From Hafnia alvei (GTDB lineage Bacteria; Pseudomonadota; Gammaproteobacteria; Enterobacterales; Enterobacteriaceae): a stretch of DNA of 64,000 bases. The position numbers were made by a program, and so were the translations under genes. The notes beneath the pieces were generated by a model that had not been told where the DNA came from, did not search any database, and was given only the letters and a program-made list of their open reading frames with translations. Location of the stretch: NCBI RefSeq assembly GCF_034424155.1, contig NZ_CP139992.1:1876012-1940011 (forward strand), given 5' to 3'. This document shows positions 18,563 to 27,601 of this stretch, piece by piece. How positions within the stretch are numbered: position 1 is the first letter of the stretch; every line of letters starts with the position of its first letter.

Positions 18563-19466
18563 ATTTAAGCTGTTTACGGCAAAAATCACCAATCTCGGCA
18601 ATCGCCAATCGAGACTCTTTCATGCGCGGCACCAGATATTGCCAAACATGCCACATCCCCTGCCAACGAGATAAATGCACGTCAGCACCGGCGCTTGCGG
18701 CTTTTTGGGCAAAACGTTCGGCATCGCTATACAGAATCTCTTCACTTCCCACCTGAATCAATAACGGCGGAAACGCAGCTAAATCACCGAATAGTGGAGA
18801 CACGCCCGGATCGGTCAACGCAGCTGTACCACTGTACGCGTTTACACAGCGCTCAGCTTGATGGAGATGGTGTGCAAAAAAAGGATCGCGTGTGAGGCGT
18901 GTTTTTACTGACTCACCGCTCATCGAAAGATCGACCCAAGGGCTTAAAACGGCAACGCCTGCGGGAAGAGGAAGCGCTGAATCTGATTTTATCCGCAGAG
19001 TTAGTGCCAAGGCCAATCCGCCACCGGCGGAATCGCCCATCACAAAAATGCGTTTAGGATTATTTTTTGGTTGGGTCAACAACCAACGATAAACGGTTTC
19101 TGCATCATTGAGCGCGGCGGGATAAGGCGATTCGGGCGCTAAGCGATAATCGGCCAACAATAAAGGCATTTTGGCGGCATCTGCAATAAATGACGCCATC
19201 GATCTGTGGCTGGAACATGACCCCATGTGATAGGCGCCACCGTGCAAATAGAGAATCGCGGCATCCGAGTGAGCATTGGATGGAGTGAGCCATTCAGCAT
19301 AAATGCCAGATGGCTCAACGCTTTCAAGGTGCGTCCCTGGAGCGAGAGGGAGTCGTTCTCCCAATTCATCCATTTGTTTGCGCATAGTAGCCACATCGTC
19401 TAGATCGGCCTGAGCAAAATGGCGCTTGATAGCATATTTAAACAGATGACTTTTAAAACTACGCAT
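18561..19466 (-). CDS. Alpha/beta-hydrolase esterase (HSL family)
   Basis: Cytoplasmic esterase/lipase of the hormone-sensitive-lipase family, 301 residues. It carries the oxyanion-hole motif LHGGAYHMGS, the nucleophile elbow GDSAGGGLA, the DYRLAPESPYPAAL stretch, and a C-terminal Asp and His (EEILYSDAERF and MWHVWQYLVP) that fit the catalytic triad. The natural substrate is unknown; such enzymes act on short-chain esters. It is related to but distinct from E. coli Aes. It converges with yjjA and has no obvious operon partner. Confidence 0.87.
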   Translation of the reverse strand: MRSFKSHLFKYAIKRHFAQADLDDVATMRKQMDELGERLPLAPGTHLESVEPSGIYAEWLTPSNAHSDAAILYLHGGAYHMGSCSSHRSMASFIADAAKMPLLLADYRLAPESPYPAALNDAETVYRWLLTQPKNNPKRIFVMGDSAGGGLALALTLRIKSDSALPLPAGVAVLSPWVDLSMSGESVKTRLTRDPFFAHHLHQAERCVNAYSGTAALTDPGVSPLFGDLAAFPPLLIQVGSEEILYSDAERFAQKAASAGADVHLSRWQGMWHVWQYLVPRMKESRLAIAEIGDFCRKQLK

Positions 19467-19551
19467 GTGAATTCCTTTTCTGTCTTGAGCATTTGGTGCT
19501 CGCCGAGAGTAAACGGCTCAAGACCTATCATGACGCCAAAGCAAAAAACAA

Positions 19552-19824
19552 TCAGGCACGGATATCTTGATATTCTGGCGTGGTGTCAAACTCATGCTTG
19601 GCGAACGGGCACAGTGGAATAATTTTGCGATTTTCTTTACGCATTTTCTCAACCACTTTGGCGACTAATTGCTTACCAACGCCTTGGCCTTTCAAACTCT
19701 CATCTACGTCGGTGTGGTCGATAATGGCCAGATGTTCGCCTGTCGGCACAAAAACAACCTCAGCAATCAAGTTGCCTTGAGCATCATTCACATAAAAATT
19801 GTTGTTACCTTCAAGAATTTCCAC
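19552..19824 (-). CDS. yjdJ: YjdJ, small GNAT-type acetyltransferase
   Basis: Small N-acetyltransferase-fold protein of 90 residues, nearly collinear with E. coli YjdJ ([46 protein letters not shown]). The segment KGQGVGKQL is the acetyl-CoA loop. The substrate is unknown. The start is GTG at 19824, supported by AGGGAG six bases upstream and by alignment. It follows yjdI by 10 bp and is surely co-transcribed with it, as in E. coli. Confidence 0.94.
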   Translation of the reverse strand: MEILEGNNNFYVNDAQGNLIAEVVFVPTGEHLAIIDHTDVDESLKGQGVGKQLVAKVVEKMRKENRKIIPLCPFAKHEFDTTPEYQDIRA

Positions 19825-19834
19825 CGTAAGCTCC

Positions 19835-20065
19835 CTATTTTTGACGATATTTCAGTGCGCCGCTGGGGCAGGTATTGATAACGCTCATCACGGTTTTGGC
19901 ATCGACGTTATCAGGCATAATCCAAGGCTGACGGTTCAGTTTAAATAGGTTGCTATTTCCTCTGACGCAGTTGCCGGAATGTTGGCAAATGCTGAGATTA
20001 AAATAGACGTCAATTTCTGTGCCGTGATACAGGCGGTAACCCGCATCTTGTAAATCTTGATCCAT
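19835..20065 (-). CDS. yjdI: YjdI, [4Fe-4S] mono-cluster protein
   Basis: Protein of 76 residues resembling E. coli YjdI. The Cys pattern is [12 protein letters not shown] and [10 protein letters not shown], the divergent ferredoxin-type domain of the Fer4_19 family, so it probably binds one iron-sulfur cluster. The partner is unknown. I chose ATG 20065 because AGGAG lies seven bases upstream and the length then equals E. coli YjdI; the open frame extends 24 codons further. It is the first gene of the yjdI-yjdJ pair. Confidence 0.94.
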   Translation of the reverse strand: MDQDLQDAGYRLYHGTEIDVYFNLSICQHSGNCVRGNSNLFKLNRQPWIMPDNVDAKTVMSVINTCPSGALKYRQK

Positions 20066-20174
20066 GGGTGTTCTCCTACGACATTGCAGTGAGCAGACTG
20101 AGTCGATCTGCTTCTTTATAGTGTATAACCCGATCAAGATTAGCCAAAAATGACCCTCACGGCATTAATGTCTT

Positions 20175-20208
20175 TGCCTTGCTGGTGGATAAGTATCCAA
20201 ACGAGGCA
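20175..20208 (-). terminator. Possible hairpin after uspC
   Basis: TGCCT...AGGCA with an inner TGGATA/TATCCA forms a two-part hairpin 17-50 bp beyond the uspC stop. There is no T tract, so only a weak or Rho-assisted end is suggested. Confidence 0.35.
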
Positions 20209-20225
20209 GAAATTAGGAATCGCCC

Positions 20226-20645
20226 TTAAAGCGGCACGATTAAAACATCCGTATGCGTTTTGTCGATAATGTGGGTTGCCGAGTTTAAAATGCGCTTTAG
20301 GAACCCTTCACAGTGATTACCACAAATCACTAAATCCACTGGGCTCTCGTTACAAGCATAAATCACGCCATCAGCCAACTCGCCGTTACAAATGATTGTG
20401 CGGCTAATCGGATAGTCTGCCTGTGAACGTAGCTGCTCTAAAAACAGATTGGCCTCTTCATGAATAAGCTCACGTAAGGAGCCCAGCATCGACCCCGCAA
20501 AACTGGAGCAAAGGTCGGCCTCATTGCACAAGGTTAGTAGTGTAATTTCACCCTGATAGGGGCGAACGATTGCGATGGCTTTTTCAACGAGTTTGATGCT
20601 GTCCGGTGCTTGAGCAACGGCAACGAGTACTCTCCTGTAGCTCAT
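20226..20645 (-). CDS. uspC: UspC, universal stress protein
   Basis: Cytoplasmic universal stress protein of 139 residues in the UspA/UspC group. It opens MSYRRVLVAVAQAPDS, has GELADGVIYACNE in the middle and VDLVICGNHCEGFLKRILNSA near the end. The usual ATP-binding GxG(S) motif of UspFG types is absent, as in UspA/C. In E. coli uspC lies upstream of flhD and is linked to motility and UV/osmotic stress, and the same neighbourhood holds here. I chose ATG 20645 (GGAGG five bases upstream) over ATG 20657. Confidence 0.92.
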   Translation of the reverse strand: MSYRRVLVAVAQAPDSIKLVEKAIAIVRPYQGEITLLTLCNEADLCSSFAGSMLGSLRELIHEEANLFLEQLRSQADYPISRTIICNGELADGVIYACNESPVDLVICGNHCEGFLKRILNSATHIIDKTHTDVLIVPL

Positions 20646-20844
20646 ATCTGCCTCCATTCCCTATGACAATATAACCATGATAAAGAATAGACCACAGTCA
20701 AGCTGTGGGGAAAATCACAACCAGTTTTACCTCATCGGAAAATAGCACTTATGTCTAATCCAGCGACTGCGGATCATCGTGGGCGAGGAGGGCATAAAAA
20801 GGCGGATATAGGGAATGTATTGATGCGTGAGTTATGCATTACCA

Positions 20845-20894
20845 CTAACTCTTTATGGTTATTCATGTTGGAGGGTATTGCCATAAAGAGTTAG
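20845..20894. repeat. 14-bp perfect inverted repeat in the flhDC-uspC gap
   Basis: CTAACTCTTTATGG (20845-20858) and CCATAAAGAGTTAG (20881-20894) are perfect complements with a 22-base loop. There is no T tract on either side, so a terminator is unlikely. It lies about 200 bp upstream of uspC and 590 bp upstream of the inferred CRP site. Confidence 0.85.
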
Positions 20895-21421
20895 GGATAA
20901 CGTATTTGAAAACAAAAATAGATTATGCAATTACATATAAATATTGAGTCTATAGGTATTAATGAGGCGAAAATAGGCCGAATAAAACATAAATCGAAAG
21001 GTATTAAGTTGGTTTTAGTCTGCAATGAAACCGATTACACCGTGACGTATTTCACATTATTCACTGTTATTCTACATAGGGAAAAAGATAGCTTAAAATT
21101 ATAAAATGATGTTTCGTTTTAATGCTGTAAATGGCAGTGAAAATCCATACTAGCAGCAACATAATTTACATGGGTTATTTATAGAAAACATACTTTCAAC
21201 ATGGATGTAGGGCTAAATATCTACAAAAGCTATATAAGTAGCGTTTTAAGCTTTTAATTTAAGATTTAATGATTTTTAACTCGAAATACCTGCTTTTTTT
21301 ATGTGTTTTTTGTATGTGATGTGTTTGAGATTCAATCGCTTAGCGCCTCGATGAAGAGGTCGCAATCTTTGACGCATTAATGAACTATTAAATCATTCGT
21401 AATATTTATTTACTGATTTTA

Positions 21422-21437
21422 TGTGATCTGTGTCACG
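21422..21437 (+). promoter_or_regulatory. CRP-cAMP binding site of flhDC
   Basis: TGTGA-N6-TCACG matches the CRP consensus in nine of ten positions. Its centre is about 71-72 bp before the inferred start at about 21502, the same spacing reported for E. coli flhDC, where CRP activates. Confidence 0.8.
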
Positions 21438-21465
21438 TTTTTCTCAAATTAACCTGAGGCGCTCG

Positions 21466-21495
21466 TTGTATATATCTCTTAAACGGGGGTAGAGT
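21466..21495 (+). promoter_or_regulatory. Inferred sigma-70 promoter of flhDC
   Basis: TTGTAT (21466-21471) and TAGAGT (21490-21495) with an 18-bp spacer place the start near 21502, giving a leader of about 250 nt (E. coli about 198). The boxes are weak matches, as expected of a CRP-dependent promoter; the spacing to the CRP and Rcs sites is the main support. Confidence 0.55.
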
Positions 21496-21505
21496 TGCCA
21501 CGAAT

Positions 21506-21519
21506 CAGGAATATTCTTA
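21506..21519 (+). promoter_or_regulatory. RcsAB box overlapping the flhDC start
   Basis: CAGGAATATTCTTA matches the RcsAB consensus TAAGAATATTCTTA in 12 of 14 positions. It falls at about +5 to +18 of the inferred transcript, as in E. coli, where RcsB/RcsA represses flhDC. Confidence 0.7.
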
Positions 21520-21753
21520 TTTGCTTGTAAAATTCCTAGATATTGTAAGTCTGAAAAATTGTACATCTAAGATACAACCTCCAAAGATATTACGGTTGAA
21601 TTCCCCGCTTTTTAAGGGGGTGACCTCTGATAGGGTCAGGCTTTCATTTGAGTAGATAGTTATCAGGCGCCATTACTTTTTCGCTCCTCTAGAGCGTTAC
21701 AGGTTAATGGTGCGTTTCATTATGTTGGCAAACAAATTTTACAGGGGGGAGTA

Positions 21754-22104
21754 ATGAGTACCTCTGAAATACTCAAGCATATTTATGACATCAATTTGTC
21801 ATATTTGTTATTAGCACAGCGTCTAATTCACGAAGAGAAGGCTTCAGCGATGTTCAGGCTGGGGATCAACAATGAAATGGCAGATTCATTGGCTCTCTTA
21901 ACCCTGCCACAGATGGTTAAATTAGCTGAAACTAACCAGTTGGTTTGCCAGTTCCGTTTCAGCGACCATGAAACGATTCAAAAATTGACGCAAGAGTCTC
22001 GTGTTGACGATCTCCAGCAGATACATACTGGAATTATGCTTTCCAGCCATTTGCTGAAGCAGCTCTCGCCAACAGATGCCTGCCCCCCTCACAAAAGAGT
22101 CTGA
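21754..22104 (+). CDS. flhD: FlhD, flagellar master regulator subunit
   Basis: Subunit of the FlhD4C2 activator that switches on class II flagellar promoters with sigma-70. It is 116 residues like the E. coli protein and reads [17 protein letters not shown] and [23 protein letters not shown], with the inter-subunit Cys at position 65. A strong binding site (GGGGGGAG) precedes ATG 21754. flhC starts 2 bp after its stop. Confidence 0.98.
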   Translation: MSTSEILKHIYDINLSYLLLAQRLIHEEKASAMFRLGINNEMADSLALLTLPQMVKLAETNQLVCQFRFSDHETIQKLTQESRVDDLQQIHTGIMLSSHLLKQLSPTDACPPHKRV

Positions 22105-22106
22105 TA

Positions 22107-22688
22107 ATGAGTGAAAAAAGCATTATTCAGGAAGCACGCGACATTCAGCTAGCGATGGAGCTTATCTCTCTGGGGGCCCGCCTTCAGATGTTAGAAAGTG
22201 AAACGCAATTGAGCCGCGGTCGCCTTATTCGGCTCTACAAAGAGCTGCGAGGCAGTCCTCCGCCGAAAGGCATGTTACCGTTTTCAACTGATTGGTTTAT
22301 GACGTGGGAACAGAACATTCATTCTTCGATGTTCTATAACGTCTATGCCTTCATGATTAACAGTAAATTATGTCGTGGCGTGGAGGCAGTGATACGTGCC
22401 TACAAACTCTATCTTGAACAATGCCCTGTCATGCCGGGTGAACAGCCTGTTTTGGCGTTGACACGCGCTTGGACATTGGTTCGCTTTGTGGATAGCGGGA
22501 TGCTGGAGTCTTCTCCATGCTCTTGCTGCGGTGGCTCATTTATTGCGCATGCGCATCAACCGCTCAGCACGTTTGTTTGCAGTTTGTGCCAACCACCGTC
22601 ACGTGCGATAAAAAAACGTAAACTTTCTGACAATCTTGCCGATATGTTCCCACAATTGCTCAATGAGCAAGAGAAACGCGTGGTGTAA
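22107..22688 (+). CDS. flhC: FlhC, flagellar master regulator subunit
   Basis: Zinc-binding partner of FlhD; together they form the DNA-binding complex. It is 193 residues with four zinc-ligand Cys at 138, 141, 158 and 161 (CSCCGGSF and CSLCQPP). It is co-transcribed with flhD. A terminator-like hairpin about 90 bp downstream separates it from motA. Confidence 0.98.
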   Translation: MSEKSIIQEARDIQLAMELISLGARLQMLESETQLSRGRLIRLYKELRGSPPPKGMLPFSTDWFMTWEQNIHSSMFYNVYAFMINSKLCRGVEAVIRAYKLYLEQCPVMPGEQPVLALTRAWTLVRFVDSGMLESSPCSCCGGSFIAHAHQPLSTFVCSLCQPPSRAIKKRKLSDNLADMFPQLLNEQEKRVV

Positions 22689-22779
22689 CTTGATTGAGGC
22701 AATCAGTCTTATAGGTCGACGATCGGTGGGGTAGCAAGAAGGCTATTGTTTAGCTAAACCACCGGTTAACTTCCTTTCG

Positions 22780-22797
22780 AGCCGTCATCTGACGGCT
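22780..22797 (+). terminator. Hairpin between flhC and motA
   Basis: AGCCGTCA (22780-22787) pairs with TGACGGCT (22790-22797). The following CTGAATTCTTCTTC is only mildly T-rich, so termination is probably partial. I could not find a convincing sigma-28 promoter for motA in this gap. Confidence 0.5.
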
Positions 22798-22871
22798 TCT
22801 GAATTCTTCTTCTCCGTCCTTCTGGACAGCGCGTTACACCCAATTTCCATTCTAAGCATTAAGGAATTCGC

Positions 22872-23765
22872 GTGCTTATTCTATTGGGTTATGCCGTTGT
22901 AACTATCGCCGTGCTTGGCGGTTACATGATCGTTGGGGGGCATCTTGGTGCTCTGTATCAGCCCGCTGAGCTGCTCATCATTGCCGGTGCTGGTATTGGC
23001 GCATTTATCGTTGGCAACAACGGCAAAGCCATCAAAGCGACGTTGCGCACGCTGCCCAAGCTGGGGCGCGGTGCTAAATATAACAAAGCACTGTACATGG
23101 ATGTCATGGGTTTGATGTACCTCTTACTGGCGAAAGCGCGCCAGCAAGGCATGCTCACACTCGAACGCGATATTGAAAACCCACAAGAAAGTGAACTTTT
23201 CTCTAATTATCCCCGAATTCTTGCCGATAAGATCCTCATCGAGTTCATCACGGACTACATGAGATTGATGGTAAGCGGCAACATGAATGCTTTTGAAATT
23301 GAAGCGCTGATGGACGAAGAGATTGAAACCTTCGAAAGCGAGGCTGAAGGTCCGGCAGACAGCTTGGCGATGGTCGGGGATTCGCTGCCGGCCTTTGGCA
23401 TCGTGGCTGCGGTCATGGGCGTTGTTCATGCCTTAGCCTCAGCCGATCGTCCTGCCGCAGAGCTGGGCGCGCTGATTGCTCATGCGATGGTCGGTACGTT
23501 CTTGGGGATTCTGCTGGCGTATGGATTCGTTTCTCCGCTGGCGTCTTTGATGCGCCAAAATTGTGCCGAAACCGTCAAGATGATGCAGTGCGTGAAAACC
23601 ACGTTGCTGTCGAGCCTGCATGGCTACGCGCCACAAATTGCGGTCGAATTCGGACGTAAAACGCTGTACTCCACCGAGCGCCCTTCGTTTATCGAACTTG
23701 AAGAGCATGTGCGTCAGGTGAAAGCGCCTGCGGTACAACAGTCGGCGGTGGAAGAGGAAGTATGA
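22872..23765 (+). CDS. motA: MotA, flagellar stator proton channel subunit
   Basis: Inner-membrane stator subunit with four membrane helices; with MotB it conducts protons to drive the motor. It is 297 residues. The start is GTG, as in E. coli motA. Conserved parts include [39 protein letters not shown] with the essential Pro, and the cytoplasmic loop with charged residues that touch FliG. It overlaps motB by ATGA. Confidence 0.97.
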   Translation: MLILLGYAVVTIAVLGGYMIVGGHLGALYQPAELLIIAGAGIGAFIVGNNGKAIKATLRTLPKLGRGAKYNKALYMDVMGLMYLLLAKARQQGMLTLERDIENPQESELFSNYPRILADKILIEFITDYMRLMVSGNMNAFEIEALMDEEIETFESEAEGPADSLAMVGDSLPAFGIVAAVMGVVHALASADRPAAELGALIAHAMVGTFLGILLAYGFVSPLASLMRQNCAETVKMMQCVKTTLLSSLHGYAPQIAVEFGRKTLYSTERPSFIELEEHVRQVKAPAVQQSAVEEEV

Positions 23766-24751
23766 AAAATGGCAACCGCCCGATAATTCTGGTTAAAAAA
23801 CGGAAGTCCTCCCATAAGGGGGGGCATCATGGCGGCTCATGGAAAATTGCCTATGCCGATTTTATGACGGCAATGATGGCGTTCTTTTTGGTGATGTGGC
23901 TGCTGGCCATCGCCAGCCCGCAAGAACTGACCAAGATTGCTGAGTACTTTCGAACGCCGTTAGCCGTTGCGTTAACTCACGGCGACCGTTCAAGCGCCAG
24001 CACCAGCCCAATTCCTGGCGGTGGTGACGACATGATGCAAAAAGAGGGCGAGGTTGCGAAATCCATGCCGGACCCAGCCACCAAAGCAGACAGCGAACGG
24101 CTTAAAAAACTGCGCAAACAGATCGATCAGCTCATCCTGACCGATCCAAGACTAAAAGCATTACAGCCGCATTTGCTGATTAACATGATGGACGAAGGTT
24201 TACGTATTCAGATTATTGATAGCCAGAATCGCCCGATGTTTGAAAACGGCAGTGCCAAAGTTGAGCCCTATATGCGCGATATTTTGCATGCCATTGCGCC
24301 GATTCTGAATGATGTGCCGAACAAAATTAGCTTGTCGGGACACACGGATGACTTGCCTTACGCCAGCGGCGAACGAGGCTACAGCAACTGGGAGCTATCT
24401 GCCGATCGCGCCAACGCATCGCGCCGCGAGCTGATCGCCGGTGGACTTGCCGAAGGAAAAATTCTGCGCGTGGTCGGCATGGCCGACACCATGAGTTTGA
24501 AATCCCAATCGAGTGACGCTGCGATAAACCGTCGTATCAGTATTTTAGTGTTAAACAAAAGCGCCCAGCACAACATTGAACATGAGAATTCAGAAAGTCA
24601 GGAGATGGATTTTTCTAATCCTGCGGCAATGAAGCAGTGGAGCGTAGGAGGCGCGGTAAACCTTGCGCCACAGGCGTCGCCGGTGCAAGCCAGTCCATTA
24701 GCACCGATGAATGACCACATTATTACAACAACACCGACCGAAAAGAGGTGA
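23762..24751 (+). CDS. motB: MotB, flagellar stator subunit, peptidoglycan anchor
   Basis: Stator subunit with one membrane helix and a periplasmic OmpA-like domain that binds peptidoglycan. The proton-binding Asp is in [17 protein letters not shown] (D33 here, D32 in E. coli). The OmpA-type motif [33 protein letters not shown] is clear at about 190-225. It is 329 residues; the tail after residue 265 is divergent and rich in Pro and Ala. It overlaps motA, and cheA begins 3 bp after its stop. Confidence 0.97.
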   Translation: MKNGNRPIILVKKRKSSHKGGHHGGSWKIAYADFMTAMMAFFLVMWLLAIASPQELTKIAEYFRTPLAVALTHGDRSSASTSPIPGGGDDMMQKEGEVAKSMPDPATKADSERLKKLRKQIDQLILTDPRLKALQPHLLINMMDEGLRIQIIDSQNRPMFENGSAKVEPYMRDILHAIAPILNDVPNKISLSGHTDDLPYASGERGYSNWELSADRANASRRELIAGGLAEGKILRVVGMADTMSLKSQSSDAAINRRISILVLNKSAQHNIEHENSESQEMDFSNPAAMKQWSVGGAVNLAPQASPVQASPLAPMNDHIITTTPTEKR

Positions 24752-24754
24752 CCT

Positions 24755-26788
24755 GTGAGCATGGATATTACTGCGTTTTATCAAACATTTTTTGATGAAG
24801 CCGACGAACTGCTGGCAGATATGGAACAGCACCTGTTGGAGCTGGATCCTGAAGAGCCAGATATTGAACAACTTAATGCGATTTTCCGTGCCGCGCACTC
24901 CATCAAAGGGGGCGCGGGGACGTTTGGTTTCAACATATTGCAAGAAACCACCCATTTGCTGGAAAACTTACTCGATGGTGCACGTCGTCATGAAATGCGA
25001 CTGAGCACTGATATCATCAACCTGTTTCTGGAAACCAAAGATATTATGCAGGACCAGCTCGATGCCTATAAATCCACTCAGGATCCCGATCACGCTAGTT
25101 TTGAGTATATCTGTCAGGCATTAAGGCAACTGGCGTTAGAAGCTCAAGAAACCAATGAGCCCGAGGCCGCCGACGCCCAACATCTCAAAGTGGTCGCGCA
25201 AGAGAGTGCAACTATCGCAGGCAACAATAACGAAACCGGCGAAATGGCGGTGCCAGAAGGGTGTATTTCTCTTTCCCTATGCGGGCTGAATTCGCAAGAA
25301 GTACCGCTGATGCTGGAAGAACTGGGCAATTTAGGCACTATCCGCCAACACGCTGAAACCGAGCACGGATTAGACGCTATTCTGGAAACCACAGCCAGCG
25401 AAGACGATATTGCCGCCGTTCTCTGCTTTGTGTTGGAACCTGAGCAAATTTCGTTTAATCACGGTGCGACAGCGCCGGCTGAAAATACAGCTGTTCCCGC
25501 TCAGCCTGTATCACCAGCCGCAGCACCAGAATTAAAACTGGTTCCTGAGCAGGCCGCCCCGCGGCAGACCGAAGCACCAAAACGCCCAGCCAAAGCGGCT
25601 GAAAGTACCAGTATTCGCGTTGCCGTGGAGAAAGTCGATCAGCTGATTAACATGGTTGGCGAGCTGGTAATTACCCAGTCTATGCTCGCGCAGCGTTCAG
25701 ACATGCTCGATCCGGTAGAGCACGGCGATTTGCTCAACAGCCTTGGTCAGCTAGAGCGCAATGCGCGCGACCTGCAAGAGTCGGTGATGTCGATTCGTAT
25801 GATGCCGATGGAGTACGTATTCAGCCGCTTCCCACGGCAGGTACGCGATCTAGCCAGCAAGCTAAACAAGCAGGTAGAAATTACCTTGCTCGGAAGCTCA
25901 ACCGAATTAGATAAGAGCCTGATTGAACGCATTATCGATCCGTTAACGCACTTGGTACGCAACAGTCTCGATCACGGCATTGAAACACCAGAAGTTCGTG
26001 TCGCTGCGGGAAAAAGCGCGGTAGGAAATCTGACGCTTTCTGCGGAACATCAGGGCGGCAATATCTACATCGAAGTCCGTGATGACGGTGCAGGGCTCAA
26101 CCGTGAGCGTATTTTGGCGAAGGCGCGTTCTCAGGGAATGGCGGTAAGCGACAGCATGACCGACGACGAAGTTGGATTGCTGATTTTCGCGCCGGGCTTC
26201 TCCACCGCAGAACAGGTCACCGATGTGTCTGGACGCGGCGTGGGTATGGACGTTGTGAAGCGAAATATTCAGGAGATGGGCGGCCACGTAGAAATTCAAT
26301 CGCAGGGTGGGAAGGGCACCACGATCCGCATCGTGTTGCCGTTAACGCTGGCAATTCTCGACGGCATGTCCGTTAAAGTGAATAACGAAGTCTTCATTCT
26401 GCCATTAAATGCGGTGATGGAATCCCTTCAGCCTCGTGAAGAAGATCTCTATCCGTTAGCGGGCGGAGAGCGCGTGCTGCAAGTGCGCGGCGAATACTTA
26501 CCGCTGGTTGAACTGTACAGCGTGTTTGAAGTGCAAGGGGCTAAAACCGATGCCATGCAGGGCATTGTGGTCATTTTGCAAAGTGCGGGACGTCGCTATG
26601 CGTTGCTGGTTGATCAGCTCGTTGGGCAGCACCAAGTGGTAGTGAAAAATCTGGAAACCAACTATCGAAAAGTACCAGGGATTTCTGCCGCCACGATCCT
26701 CGGCGATGGCAGCGTCGCGTTGATTGTGGACGTCGCCGCGTTGCAGAACATCAACCGTGAAAAACGCGTCGCGGTATCTGCGGCATAG
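24755..26788 (+). CDS. cheA: CheA, chemotaxis histidine kinase
   Basis: Cytoplasmic kinase that passes phosphate to CheY and CheB under control of receptors and CheW. Domains in order: P1 with phospho-accepting His48 (RAAHSIKGGAGTFGF), P2 (about 160-240), a linker rich in Ala and Pro, P3 dimerisation (about 285-355), P4 kinase with HLVRNSLDHGIE, DDGAGLNRE and GRGVGMDVV, and P5 (about 540-677), which binds CheW. It is 677 residues. The start is GTG, as in E. coli; an internal ATG two codons later would give the short form lacking only two residues, not CheA-S. Confidence 0.97.
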   Translation: MSMDITAFYQTFFDEADELLADMEQHLLELDPEEPDIEQLNAIFRAAHSIKGGAGTFGFNILQETTHLLENLLDGARRHEMRLSTDIINLFLETKDIMQDQLDAYKSTQDPDHASFEYICQALRQLALEAQETNEPEAADAQHLKVVAQESATIAGNNNETGEMAVPEGCISLSLCGLNSQEVPLMLEELGNLGTIRQHAETEHGLDAILETTASEDDIAAVLCFVLEPEQISFNHGATAPAENTAVPAQPVSPAAAPELKLVPEQAAPRQTEAPKRPAKAAESTSIRVAVEKVDQLINMVGELVITQSMLAQRSDMLDPVEHGDLLNSLGQLERNARDLQESVMSIRMMPMEYVFSRFPRQVRDLASKLNKQVEITLLGSSTELDKSLIERIIDPLTHLVRNSLDHGIETPEVRVAAGKSAVGNLTLSAEHQGGNIYIEVRDDGAGLNRERILAKARSQGMAVSDSMTDDEVGLLIFAPGFSTAEQVTDVSGRGVGMDVVKRNIQEMGGHVEIQSQGGKGTTIRIVLPLTLAILDGMSVKVNNEVFILPLNAVMESLQPREEDLYPLAGGERVLQVRGEYLPLVELYSVFEVQGAKTDAMQGIVVILQSAGRRYALLVDQLVGQHQVVVKNLETNYRKVPGISAATILGDGSVALIVDVAALQNINREKRVAVSAA

Positions 26789-26805
26789 CGTGAACGTTTT
26801 ATTTT

Positions 26806-26827
26806 AGCCAGCAGGTGACTGCTGGCT
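26806..26827 (+). other. Perfect 9-bp hairpin between cheA and cheW
   Basis: AGCCAGCAG (26806-26814), loop GTGA, CTGCTGGCT (26819-26827). The following CTTATACCC is not a T tract. In a transcript that continues into cheW it may act as an RNA stabiliser, processing site or weak attenuator. Confidence 0.6.
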
Positions 26828-26865
26828 CTTATACCCAAGTAATTTGTGCATAAAGGTGAACTAAC

Positions 26866-27360
26866 ATGACAGGACTGGCTTCTGTAACCAAACTGGCGGG
26901 AGAAACTGTAGGGCAGGAGTTTCTGGTTTTCACTCTCGGCGATGAAGAGTACGGCATCGATATTTTAAAAGTACAAGAGATCCGTGGCTATGATCAGGTC
27001 ACGCGTATTGCTAATACGCCTGCGTTTATCAAAGGTGTCACCAATCTACGCGGCGTCATTGTGCCGATCATCGATCTGCGTGTGAAGTTCTTACAAGAAA
27101 ACGTGACCTACAACGATAATACCGTAGTGATCGTGCTCAACTTTAGCCAGCGCGTGGTTGGGATCGTGGTGGATGGTGTATCTGACGTGCTGTCGTTAAC
27201 CACCGATCAGATCCGTCCTGCCCCTGAATTTGCCGTCACGTTATCCACCGAATACCTTACTGGTTTAGGTTCACTGGGCGAGCGTATGCTGATTTTGGTT
27301 GATATTGAAAAGCTGTTAAGCAGCGAAGAAATGGCGCTGGTGGAAAGTGTTACGGTGTAA
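26866..27360 (+). CDS. cheW: CheW, chemotaxis coupling protein
   Basis: Adaptor linking receptors to CheA. It is 164 residues, with the typical [28 protein letters not shown] and [14 protein letters not shown]. It is the last gene of the motA-motB-cheA-cheW run and is followed by a GC-rich palindromic element. Confidence 0.97.
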   Translation: MTGLASVTKLAGETVGQEFLVFTLGDEEYGIDILKVQEIRGYDQVTRIANTPAFIKGVTNLRGVIVPIIDLRVKFLQENVTYNDNTVVIVLNFSQRVVGIVVDGVSDVLSLTTDQIRPAPEFAVTLSTEYLTGLGSLGERMLILVDIEKLLSSEEMALVESVTV

Positions 27361-27384
27361 CTTTGATATTGCCCCATTGAAATG

Positions 27385-27494
27385 ACCCCACCCCAACCCT
27401 CCCCTTCGCAGGGGAGGGAGCCGAACTTAGCTCTATTTTATCATCAGCGCTCGGTGTGCCCCTCCCCCTGAGAAGGGGGAGGCTGGGAGGGGGT
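27385..27494. repeat. Intergenic palindromic repeat element (two GC-rich hairpins)
   Basis: Two strong hairpins, CCCTCCCC/GGGGAGGG (27397-27418) and CCTCCCCCT/AGGGGGAGG (27461-27482), face each other, and the outer flanks (CCCCACCCC and GGGAGGGGG) are also roughly complementary, so the 110-bp unit is one large imperfect palindrome. It resembles dispersed GC-rich palindromic repeats common between genes in enterobacteria. Here it also lies where the first chemotaxis transcript should end. Confidence 0.7.
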
Positions 27495-27541
27495 AGCAAA
27501 AACGCCGCAACAAAAACTCCGAATAAAAAATACTTTCCCCA

Positions 27542-27568
27542 TAAAGTTTTTCTCAGCTACGCCGATAT
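27542..27568 (+). promoter_or_regulatory. Sigma-28 (FliA) promoter of tsr
   Basis: TAAAGTTT (27542-27549), an 11-bp spacer and GCCGATAT (27561-27568) match the class III flagellar consensus TAAAGTTT-N11-GCCGATAA in all but one position. tsr starts 33 bp downstream. Confidence 0.9.
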
Positions 27569-27601
27569 CCCTTCTATCCGACGTACCGAGAATGAGAAAC
27601 C

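Larger units (their letters stand above)
20646..21753. promoter_or_regulatory. 1.1-kb regulatory region upstream of flhDC
   Basis: No supported gene lies in this AT-rich stretch. It contains a 14-bp perfect inverted repeat (20845-20894), a CRP site (21422-21437), a promoter with an overlapping RcsAB box (21466-21519) and a leader of about 250 nt, all listed separately. The leader has a CCCC-N9-GGGG hairpin near 21602-21618. The ribosome binding site GGGGGGAG (about 21743-21750) contains a GGA that could bind CsrA, as is known for E. coli flhDC. Confidence 0.7.

Noticed and set aside
22689-22871. Sigma-28 promoter for motA
   Set aside because: GCCGTCAT at 22781 resembles a -10 box, but no TAAAGTTT-like box lies 11 bp upstream of it.
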